From the NCBI GenBank assembly GCA_021772915.1, contig JAJFLB010000055.1:1-64000 (forward strand): DNA of 64,000 nucleotides, written 5' to 3'. The notes under the pieces are model-generated. The model was not told the DNA's origin, searched no databases, and worked only from the letters and a program-made list of their open reading frames with translations. Positions 33,060-40,385 of this stretch are shown here, in pieces. The stretch comes from Gammaproteobacteria bacterium (GTDB lineage Bacteria; Pseudomonadota; Gammaproteobacteria; Xanthomonadales; SZUA-36). The translations under genes were made by a program, and so were the position numbers. Within the stretch, counting starts at the first letter, position 1, and the number at the start of each line of letters is the position of its first letter.

Positions 33060-34933
33060 TTGGAAACTCCTATCTCAATGTTCTTGACAATTGAGTTGTA
33101 AATGTCCTTTGGTCGTAGCGGCTGTCCGGGACAACTCGTCCAACAGTCAATATCAATCAGGGTATGCGCACGCAACAGCCAGGCAAGCTGGCCATAACGA
33201 CGTGTTTCTTCGGTAATGTACGGATCGCCGACGGTATCGGAATAGTTGATTTCCACTGTCATCACCTTTTTGAACCGGCCAAAAATCTTTTTTAAATCCG
33301 GCTCAAGTGGTGAGAGGAAAGTCAGCTGACAGGAAGAGACCTTGCATTCTTCTGCGCGGACACGATCCACGGCCTCTTCAATGGCACCCTGAGTTGAACC
33401 CCAGCCCACCACCAGAAGATCACCTTTTTCATCACCATAAACCGGCGGGGGCATGAGCGTGGACTGGAAAACAGCCAATTTCCGGCTCCGCATCTTGCAA
33501 CCACGCTCATTGCTCTCGGGGTCATAGGAAACCCGGCTTTCTTCATCATGTGCCAGTCCCGTCACCGTGTGCTGACCGCTGGGGGTACCGGGGATGACCC
33601 GTCTGGACATACCGGTTTCAGGGTCCCAGTCATACGGCCGCAGACCTTCAGGTAATGGCGACACATCAACTGGATTCTGTTGCCAGCGGGCATCGAAATC
33701 GGGGCGTGTAAACTGTTGCACCCCCGAGGCCAGATTGGCATCAGTCAGAACAATCACCAGGCATCGGAATGTCTCGGCAATACGGCGTGCCGTAATCATG
33801 GAGTGAAAACAGTCTTCAATGGACCGTGGCGCAAGCACTACACGTGGTGCATCACCTGGTTGCGCATATAGCGCTGCCAGCAGATCAGATTGCTCTACCT
33901 TCGTTGGTAAACCGGTCGAAGGCCCGCCACGCTGAACATCAAGCACAACCAGCGGTATTTCGACCATGACCGCGAGGGCCAAAAACTCTGTCTTGAGCGC
34001 CATGCCGGGTCCCGAGGTCACCGTCAGAGCCACCTTGCCACCGTAAGACGCACCCAGTGCGACACCCGCAGCCGCGATCTCATCTTCCGCCTGGTGCACC
34101 ATGCCACCATAATTTTCAAAAATGTCAGACAGCTCGTGTGAGACAGAGGTCGCCGGTGTGATCGGATACATGGCACATATTTCCATGCCGGCTGCAATTG
34201 CACCGAGCGCCGCCGCCTGGTTGCCGTTCATCACGACCCGCGCTTCCTGCGCTACAACTGATTCAATCTCAAACTGAAAACCCAGGTTCTTACGGGCCCA
34301 GGCGATACCGTGTTTAACCAACTCCACGTTGATCTCGGTCACACTGGCTGCTTTGTGCCGAAAAATATGCCCAATCTGTTTCTCGACAACAGCCAAATCA
34401 CGCTGGTATATTTCTGTCAGCAACCCCAGTGCAAACATGTTCTTCCCAAGCTGCGGGTTATCAACGAGCTTGAGTGTCTCTTCCTCAATGGGTACCTGGA
34501 TGAAGCGGTAATTCTTGGAAGACATTTCTTCCATCGCTTTTGCATAGTTGTCACGGACCGCTTCGTCTTCATGATTCTCCCAGGCGCTTTCCTGAAGAAT
34601 GATGCAATTGTCATCAAAAGACCCCAGACGATGGCGTGAAAGACATACCTGCTCATTAAAGGCGACCGCCAGCTTCGACTGGTCCCCCCAGTTGCTCACA
34701 CGTTCCGTTCCAAAGCGAATGATGTTCCCTGAGGTGCTGGTTACGGTGTGATGTGGGGGCTCGATCTCGGCTGGAATGATCTCAACGGTCCAGACGCCAT
34801 TGCCCATCTTGGCACAGGTTTGCCCAAAGATTTGCGCACACTTTTGCGCACCTTCACCCGAGTTGGTGATGATCTCAACAGTGTGCTCAGGAACTCTGGT
34901 AATGTTCGTCTTGCTACTGGCCTTCTTGCTCAC
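33056..34933 (-). CDS. korA: 2-Oxoacid (2-oxoglutarate-type):ferredoxin oxidoreductase, fused gamma-alpha subunit
   Basis: The N-terminal third is the gamma domain (GEGAQKCAQIFGQTCAKMG). The rest is the alpha domain, with ICAMYPITPATSVSHEL near the middle and VGWGSTQGAIEEA toward the end. A fused gamma-alpha chain of about 620 residues is the form found in many bacteria. I prefer the GTG at 34933, which has GGGAG 9 bases before it and is followed by SKKASSK; the frame stays open 12 codons further. This is the first gene of the long leftward operon that ends with apbE. The FNR-like site at 35171-35184 lies upstream. Confidence 0.87.
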   Translation of the reverse strand: MSKKASSKTNITRVPEHTVEIITNSGEGAQKCAQIFGQTCAKMGNGVWTVEIIPAEIEPPHHTVTSTSGNIIRFGTERVSNWGDQSKLAVAFNEQVCLSRHRLGSFDDNCIILQESAWENHEDEAVRDNYAKAMEEMSSKNYRFIQVPIEEETLKLVDNPQLGKNMFALGLLTEIYQRDLAVVEKQIGHIFRHKAASVTEINVELVKHGIAWARKNLGFQFEIESVVAQEARVVMNGNQAAALGAIAAGMEICAMYPITPATSVSHELSDIFENYGGMVHQAEDEIAAAGVALGASYGGKVALTVTSGPGMALKTEFLALAVMVEIPLVVLDVQRGGPSTGLPTKVEQSDLLAALYAQPGDAPRVVLAPRSIEDCFHSMITARRIAETFRCLVIVLTDANLASGVQQFTRPDFDARWQQNPVDVSPLPEGLRPYDWDPETGMSRRVIPGTPSGQHTVTGLAHDEESRVSYDPESNERGCKMRSRKLAVFQSTLMPPPVYGDEKGDLLVVGWGSTQGAIEEAVDRVRAEECKVSSCQLTFLSPLEPDLKKIFGRFKKVMTVEINYSDTVGDPYITEETRRYGQLAWLLRAHTLIDIDCWTSCPGQPLRPKDIYNSIVKNIEIGVSK

Positions 34934-35170
34934 GACTACAAACTCCCACAAGCTGGGGGTAGCTGACAACGTTCACGCGATCGTCTCATTGACATGGTGA
35001 ACTTTGCCAGCAATATTCCCCGTCATATTTTGCGCTATCCACAATAGCATCAATTAAGTAACCCCGGACCCTACAATCCTTTCCGATTCAACTAGATATA
35101 TTGAACCAAGTAAAGGCCTAATATGTACTTATTATGACTCGCACGTTAACACCCGGCAATGCGCGGGCCA

Positions 35171-35184
35171 TTGACACAAGTCAA
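35171..35184. promoter_or_regulatory. FNR/Dnr-type palindrome upstream of the kor-rnf operon
   Basis: TTGACACAAGTCAA is a perfect TTGAC-N4-GTCAA palindrome, the shape of CRP/FNR-superfamily sites (FNR itself uses TTGAT-N4-ATCAA). It lies about 240 bases upstream of the korA GTG, in a 321-base gap that otherwise shows only the weak hairpin at 35257-35279. Two nearly identical sites precede the decaheme cytochrome gene. Confidence 0.55.
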
Positions 35185-35256
35185 GTACTACTGAGGAACT
35201 TAAGATTTAATCCTGGTGCTGGCGCAAGTATGGCCACCATGTGTAGCTACAATCCA

Positions 35257-35279
35257 CCCCACGCCAAGTCTTGGCGGGG
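35257..35279 (-). terminator. Possible weak terminator hairpin
   Basis: CCCC and GCCA arms pair with TGGC and GGGG with a small bulge, 12 bases beyond the stop of the leftward membrane-protein gene. There is no clear U-tract, so the call is tentative. Confidence 0.3.
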
Positions 35280-35290
35280 CAACACCAGCG

Positions 35291-36130
35291 TTATTCCTCT
35301 TGCGAAGAAAAATTGAAGACCAACTGCCGTCCGGAAAACCTGATCAAATTGCACAGGAACAACATCAGTAACAATGATATTGCCAACATCTCAAGGAACT
35401 CTTCCAGTGACTTTGCAAAATGTCGGATAAAGGAACCCCTCAGATCGAAGACATTATGGACCCATACATACGCATTCCAGGCATGCTCATCCTCCAGTCC
35501 TTCGATAAAATCCAACCCCACAGCCAGTGCCATGCAAGCCGCTGCTGCAAACAAGGTCAGACGCTCTCCCCTTGTATGAAATTCTCGCCACAGAAAGAAC
35601 AACATAAAAAGACCTGCACCCACCAGTAAAGGCAAGGCTGCCAGGTGCCACTCATAACTGGGAAACAATTGCTGCAATTGATCCAGCAAGCCACTTGAAT
35701 CGGCATACTTGCCTGAACCGTAAGACTGTTTGAACATGGTGCCAAAGCGTTCGTGGATTTTTGCACCGTCATCAGCAGACATGTAGGTGAAGAAAACAGC
35801 CAGGAACCCCCAGCCCGTAATCCGCCACCGGCCCACTGACCGGCCACGCTGCACAAAGAATATCAACCATAAAACCAATCCTGCGATTAAGGTCTGGGCA
35901 ACCATAAACCAGGTCGCAAGACCGTCCTCCCGGGTAATATTGAACAAACGTCGAATTGTCCCATAGCTGCTGTATTCGGCGTAGTTCACCACCGCGTCGA
36001 GCAATACCAGTAACAGTTCTGCTAGCAAGCAGAAGATGAATACCCTCAGTGGTAAACGCCGCGCGTTAACATTGATCCTGGCATCGGGCTGATTGTCCCA
36101 TGACTCGATATTTGTGTTGTCAGTGTTCAT
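35291..36130 (-). CDS. Unknown polytopic membrane protein, 279 aa
   Basis: Five to six hydrophobic segments: FIFCLLAELLLVLLDAVV, FMVAQTLIAGLVLWLIFFV, TGWGFLAVFFTYMS, LAALPLLVGAGLFMLFFLW, LFAAAACMALAVGLDFI and LEMLAISLLLMLFLC. Acidic loops lie between them (SADDGAKIHERFG, IEGLEDEHAWN). I know no family for it. I chose the ATG at 36130 because GGGGA lies 6 bases before it. It stands alone; the next gene upstream is divergent and the downstream gene, korA, begins its own promoter region. Confidence 0.65.
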   Translation of the reverse strand: MNTDNTNIESWDNQPDARINVNARRLPLRVFIFCLLAELLLVLLDAVVNYAEYSSYGTIRRLFNITREDGLATWFMVAQTLIAGLVLWLIFFVQRGRSVGRWRITGWGFLAVFFTYMSADDGAKIHERFGTMFKQSYGSGKYADSSGLLDQLQQLFPSYEWHLAALPLLVGAGLFMLFFLWREFHTRGERLTLFAAAACMALAVGLDFIEGLEDEHAWNAYVWVHNVFDLRGSFIRHFAKSLEEFLEMLAISLLLMLFLCNLIRFSGRQLVFNFSSQEE

Positions 36131-36305
36131 ACACATTCCCCGTAAAGGGCAAATATAGCACAACGTCAGCAGTACACGGTGTTACTCAACCTCAGTTTTC
36201 AGGATTGGATCGCTTAGCGGTTTCCGAATGCTTGCGTTGCCGGACGGGAGCAGAACCAAATCCGGGTTATGGTAGTCTACAATCCTATGCGCAAGTACCC
36301 ATTCA

Positions 36306-37448
36306 ATGGATTTACTCATCAATCTTGACGTCAATCGTTTTCTGCAGGGCAAGACGAAAAACCTCTTAGCCAGTGCATTGTTACTTGGCGCTTGTGCTGC
36401 ACACCAGCCGAGCCACACGACACCGCCTTTATTGCAACATGCCGGACCCGCCGTGCAGATCGCTGACGTCGATATGCTGGCCCTGTCACCCGCCATGGAA
36501 GCATTCCTGGATCGTTACATTTTGCCTTATTCAAATCCCGGAACGAGACTCCACCTGCTAACGTTGGCTGTCACATCAGGTGGCGTATTGGGGTTTGACT
36601 ACGATGAAAGCAAAACATTGACCGCCAGTGAGGCTTTCGCCTCACGTTCGGGTAACTGCATCGGCTTTGCCAACATGATGGTTGCACTGGCCCGTCGGGC
36701 CGGACTCAAGGCCCACTACCAGGAAGTTCTGCTACAACCGGAGTGGGCCAACCTTGAGGATACTGTCCTGGTCATCAAGCACATCAATGTTGTGCTCAAA
36801 GGTGGGCGTTACAGTTACATCGTTGACGTCAGCGGGGTTGAGACCAAAGCGACTGACGGTCGGCGTATCATTCTGGACCATGATGCCAGTGCCCTTTACT
36901 ACAACAATATTGGCGTTGAGGCACTGCTCGAAAACGAGTTGCCCACGGCCTATGCCTACCTGGTCAAAGCCATTGATGCCGCCCCTGATGTGACAGACCC
37001 ATGGATTAACCTGGGTGTGACGTTTGGACGTAATGAGCAGTTGGAGGAAGCAGCGCTGGCGCAATTGGCAGCCCTGCAAATCGACTCCAATGCGTATTCG
37101 GCCATGAGTAACCTGTATGAGGTCTACCTGGCACAGGAAGACCTTGAGGCAGCAGAGCAGTTACAGGCCAAGGTCGACAGGCATCGCCAAAAGAACCCTT
37201 ACTACCTGATGAAACTCGGTGAAGAGGCTCGTGAGCAAGCCAGGTTCGTCGAATCAACCCGTCTGTTGCAACGTGCGCTCAAGAAAAAGGAAGACGACCA
37301 TCAATTACATTTTGCCCTGGCCAAGACCCAGTACCTGGCCGGCGAGACCGAGGCGGCCCAAAGCAGTCTGCAACGTGCGTGGGAACTTGCGCCACAGGAT
37401 ATGCAAGAACTTTACAGTCGACCGCTGCAGGAGTTGATTGCGAAGTAG
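36306..37448 (+). CDS. Lipoprotein with transglutaminase-like domain and TPR repeats, 380 aa
   Basis: The lipobox LLLGAC at about 25-30 indicates an anchored lipoprotein. Residues about 100-150 resemble a transglutaminase-like cysteine protease core: ASRSGNCIGFANMMVALARR carries the candidate catalytic Cys, and IKHINVVL with the following VDVSG region carries the candidate His and Asp. From about 205 on there are TPR units (ALYYNNIGVEALLENELPTA, AMSNLYEVYLAQEDLEAAEQ, LHFALAKTQYLAGETEAAQ). Proteins with this arrangement occur widely in Gammaproteobacteria without a settled function; cell-envelope peptide processing is plausible. An 18-bp tandem array begins at its stop codon. Confidence 0.75.
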   Translation: MDLLINLDVNRFLQGKTKNLLASALLLGACAAHQPSHTTPPLLQHAGPAVQIADVDMLALSPAMEAFLDRYILPYSNPGTRLHLLTLAVTSGGVLGFDYDESKTLTASEAFASRSGNCIGFANMMVALARRAGLKAHYQEVLLQPEWANLEDTVLVIKHINVVLKGGRYSYIVDVSGVETKATDGRRIILDHDASALYYNNIGVEALLENELPTAYAYLVKAIDAAPDVTDPWINLGVTFGRNEQLEEAALAQLAALQIDSNAYSAMSNLYEVYLAQEDLEAAEQLQAKVDRHRQKNPYYLMKLGEEAREQARFVESTRLLQRALKKKEDDHQLHFALAKTQYLAGETEAAQSSLQRAWELAPQDMQELYSRPLQELIAK

Positions 37449-37690
37449 GACCGACGAGCTTGTGGGACTGACGAGCTTGTGGGACCGATGAGCTTGTAGG
37501 ACCGACGAGCTTGTGGGACTGACGAGCTTGTGAGACCGACGAGCTTGTGGGACCGACGAGCTTGTGGGACCGACGAGCTTGTAGGACCGACGAGCTTGTG
37601 AGACTGACAAGCTTGTGGGACTGACGAGCTTGTAGGACCGACGAGCTTGTGAGACTGACGAGCTTGTGGGACTGACGAGCTTGCTCGTCG
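37447..37690. repeat. 18-bp tandem array derived from the palindromic repeat
   Basis: About fourteen consecutive copies of an 18-base unit close to GACCGACGAGCTTGTGGG, with single-base variants (C/T at the fourth position, GTGGG/GTAGG/GTGAG ends). Only the last unit carries the complementary arm (GAGCTTGCTCGTCGGG), restoring the full palindrome seen at 1283 and 20707. There are no spacers, so it is not a CRISPR. Confidence 0.9.
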
Positions 37691-37701
37691 GGAAAAACCA
37701 T

Positions 37702-37732
37702 GGTTCCCGATGAATGAATTCATCGGTCCTAC
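37702..37732. repeat. Palindromic REP-like repeat, copy C
   Basis: GGTTCCCGATGAATGAATTC followed by ATCGGTCCTAC is the same family in the opposite orientation, 11 bases after the tandem array. The arms CCGATGA and TCATCGG pair, with compensated changes relative to other copies. Confidence 0.75.
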
Positions 37733-37792
37733 AGACCATGGTCCCGCTAGCGAGTTCTATGAGTGTATTGAACTTGATACCAGAAAAGAAAA

Positions 37793-37822
37793 GGGTGCAG
37801 GATGGTTTAACATCCTGCACCC
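37793..37822 (-). terminator. Intrinsic terminator of the decaheme cytochrome gene
   Basis: A perfect 12-bp stem (GGGTGCAGGATG and its complement) with a 6-base loop. On the minus strand it is followed by TTTTCTTTTC. It begins 24 bases beyond the cytochrome stop codon. Confidence 0.9.
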
Positions 37823-37846
37823 TGAAGGGTCTATTAGACTAGCTGC

Positions 37847-40141
37847 TTAACGAGCGTGTACCTTCTCTACTGCATGGTCCTTACCTGGACCATGGCATTG
37901 AACACAAGATTCACCCAACGGCGTGCTGATGTTGATCTCAGCATGCGCGGCAGTGCTTAACTTGTCGTGGCAACCCAGGCAGGCCGCCGTTGCCGGTGGC
38001 ATCAGAACCAACGGATCCAGCGGTGCTACCGTGGCCAAATTGGTCAATGGTAGCGGCAACATGTAGGAATCACCCTTATGGCATTTTCCGCAATTACGCC
38101 GGTCACCAGGATACTCAAGCGCGCTGTAATCATGCGTGCTCTTCATGTAGCCTTTCACCACGAAACCTTTTGCCAGATTAACGCCACTATGTAGCCTGTG
38201 AACCAGGAACGGGAAGTTGATCCCCTGCGGCGTGTCACCTTCGTCCCTTTGTGCCACATCGGTTGCATCGGGACGATGGCAAGATACACAGTAATCGGTT
38301 TGGTGCCGATTAGAGCCATGCAGACTCAGATTCGAGTGACAATCCTCACATTGGTTGTCATCGACGATCGTCCGTCTTGGCACCGCCACATCACCCGCCG
38401 TCACCGCAAAGGCAAAAGTCGGGTTCTGCATCTGATTATTATGCGCCATCTCTTTGTCAGTTCCCGCATTCAGCACCTCAGCTTTGCGTCCCTCAAACAT
38501 TACTGTGTAGGAGGAACCCGCGGCATCGGCTGGCATCGCCTGTGTAGAGGTCCAGCTCCAGTACTTACCTGGCGCCAAACCTTCAGTGGCATCCGCCCCA
38601 ATAAAGGCATCCTTGGCATTCACCACGGCACCCACGGCATTATCCTGCCAGTAGTTTACGAAGTCCGTATTTGGACCGACGAAGGAAATTCTCAGACGTG
38701 TTAGATCGTTCGGGTCAATCGGTCCATTCTTATCCGACATGCCAAACGTAACCATGGGGAATTCGCCCGGACCAGTGAATTCAACCTTTGCCACCTTCAC
38801 GAAAATACCCGGCAGTTGATTGGATTTGTAAGTAACCGTATGGGCACCATCAACTGACCTGTCATACTCTGCGCCAGAGCTTGGCACGTGGCATACATTA
38901 CAAATGGTGTCATCGGGTTGTGGGAAATTAAATTCAGAGTGACCCAGTCCTGTTTCAAAATCTACATCATCGTGACAAGATCCACAGACCCTGCGTGATG
39001 GATTGGTCATCCAGTTGGTGTGTTGTACACCCGCTGTACCTCTGAAGGTACCTGGCGCATTGCCAACGCAACCAAAAACGGTTGTATTGACCTTTAGGGT
39101 TTGCAAAGTATCTCTGCTTACCCTATCGATCGCCAGGAAGTCCAGGCCATCGCCGACCCATTTTCCGGTAGTCGCTGATCCAGAGTCCTTGACACTGGCA
39201 AACAGAGGTCCATCAGCGGTTCGTAAGCGTATTTCGGTCAGATCGGTGACAGCCCAGTTAATATCAGTCGCTCCACGGCCGGACTGGTCACAGACGGGTA
39301 TCGGTGCAGGGTTGGCAACCAATGGAAAATCTGCCGTCGGCGTTCCGCCAGTATGACAGACTTCACAGTCGTTCAATGGTACCGGATAGTGCACCTCATC
39401 TCTGCCATGGACATCGTGGATGAGTACATCAAAACTACGGCTCACAGTAGGGTCAGAACGTGAGAAAAGTGCGGGGTTATGACACTGAGTGCAAATCTCC
39501 ACTTCCCGGTAACGTCCTCCATGAATGGCAAGCGGGTCGTGACAACGCCCGTTGCAAGTCTCGGTTGTAACGATATCCCGTGGTGCCGGGGCAGAATTAC
39601 CGGATGGCACAAAATTGTGTACCACGTTACTTACGTAGCGTTCCAGGTCAAACTCCCGCAAATCACGCCGCCCAACCAAACCGAGTGTATGCGTGGCATC
39701 CACCGGGTAGTCCTCGGGTAATACCGTGGCAAACTTGTAGGTGTACACACCGTTTCCAAGTGCGGTGAGTGTGCCACCACTGTCCCTGGAGCCTGCAGTG
39801 TATTTGAGTTTTTGTGTTTCACCCGTTGGTATGCGGGTCAGCATGTAGCGCATATCCACCGGACCGGGTGTAAAAACGCCGTCTATGTCCAGCGGTAATC
39901 CGCCCGGGTCAGCCAGTGTATAGGTGACCAAAGGCTGACGGTCGTCAGGAATGCTGATGCTGACGTCTTTTATCTCCAGACCCGGTCTGATAAATGCGAC
40001 GAATGTTGCGTCCAGATAAAATTCTTTATCCTTCGCGGTGTAGCCACCATCATTGGTCAGGCTTTTTGCACTCACATAGGAACTTGTGCTGAGCAAAATG
40101 GCCAGTAGGACAAGCAGTGGTTTAAAGTATCGACGGTTCAT
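37847..40141 (-). CDS. OmcA/MtrC-family decaheme c-type cytochrome, 764 aa
   Basis: A signal peptide (LLVLLAILLSTSSYVSA) is followed by beta-rich domains and ten heme motifs. These are CNGRCH (196), CTQCH (217), CEVCH (259), CGSCH (386), CNVCH (414), CEDCH (598), CVSCH (618), CGKCH (684), CLGCH (721) and CVQCH (746). Their grouping, five before and five after a split beta domain, matches OmcA/MtrC proteins, which pass electrons to extracellular acceptors. The first motif has three residues between the cysteines instead of two. No lipobox is present, unlike Shewanella MtrC/OmcA. No porin or MtrA-like gene is adjacent. It is a single-gene unit with its own terminator and two FNR-type sites upstream. 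Confidence 0.88.
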   Translation of the reverse strand: MNRRYFKPLLVLLAILLSTSSYVSAKSLTNDGGYTAKDKEFYLDATFVAFIRPGLEIKDVSISIPDDRQPLVTYTLADPGGLPLDIDGVFTPGPVDMRYMLTRIPTGETQKLKYTAGSRDSGGTLTALGNGVYTYKFATVLPEDYPVDATHTLGLVGRRDLREFDLERYVSNVVHNFVPSGNSAPAPRDIVTTETCNGRCHDPLAIHGGRYREVEICTQCHNPALFSRSDPTVSRSFDVLIHDVHGRDEVHYPVPLNDCEVCHTGGTPTADFPLVANPAPIPVCDQSGRGATDINWAVTDLTEIRLRTADGPLFASVKDSGSATTGKWVGDGLDFLAIDRVSRDTLQTLKVNTTVFGCVGNAPGTFRGTAGVQHTNWMTNPSRRVCGSCHDDVDFETGLGHSEFNFPQPDDTICNVCHVPSSGAEYDRSVDGAHTVTYKSNQLPGIFVKVAKVEFTGPGEFPMVTFGMSDKNGPIDPNDLTRLRISFVGPNTDFVNYWQDNAVGAVVNAKDAFIGADATEGLAPGKYWSWTSTQAMPADAAGSSYTVMFEGRKAEVLNAGTDKEMAHNNQMQNPTFAFAVTAGDVAVPRRTIVDDNQCEDCHSNLSLHGSNRHQTDYCVSCHRPDATDVAQRDEGDTPQGINFPFLVHRLHSGVNLAKGFVVKGYMKSTHDYSALEYPGDRRNCGKCHKGDSYMLPLPLTNLATVAPLDPLVLMPPATAACLGCHDKLSTAAHAEINISTPLGESCVQCHGPGKDHAVEKVHAR

Positions 40142-40240
40142 TACTACCTCCTCATTTAGGAAAATCCCAACTCCTCATATTGGTTCGGAAAACACCTTTG
40201 TATCTAATGTGCATATGACACCCATATTAAGGGGCAGTAA

Positions 40241-40254
40241 ATGACCTAGGTCAA
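40241..40254. promoter_or_regulatory. FNR/Dnr-type palindrome, cytochrome-proximal
   Basis: ATGACCTAGGTCAA has a perfect TGAC-CTAG-GTCA core. It is centred about 106 bases upstream of the cytochrome ATG and 31 bases (about three helical turns) from the neighbouring site. Confidence 0.5.
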
Positions 40255-40271
40255 GTAAACTGCCGATAAAA

Positions 40272-40285
40272 TTGACCTATGTCAA
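40272..40285. promoter_or_regulatory. FNR/Dnr-type palindrome, cytochrome-distal
   Basis: TTGACCTATGTCAA matches TTGAC-N4-GTCAA exactly, the same form as the site upstream of the kor-rnf operon. It probably binds a CRP/FNR-superfamily regulator that responds to oxygen or nitric oxide. Confidence 0.55.
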
Positions 40286-40385
40286 TTCGCTTGACTATTG
40301 GCAAGAAAGGGTGGTAATTCTGCTTAAAATCGACGCCTGATTGCTGCTTTACGACATACCCAAAGCGTTGTTGCCACAGGGCTGT

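Noticed and set aside
37447-37690. CRISPR-like array
   Set aside because: The units are directly contiguous with no unique spacers, and no cas genes lie nearby.
37279-37820. Overlapping leftward open frames with a repeated HKLVGPTSSSV-like pattern
   Set aside because: They are translations of the 18-bp DNA array, whose unit is a multiple of three, in several frames at once. There is no ribosome site and no homology.
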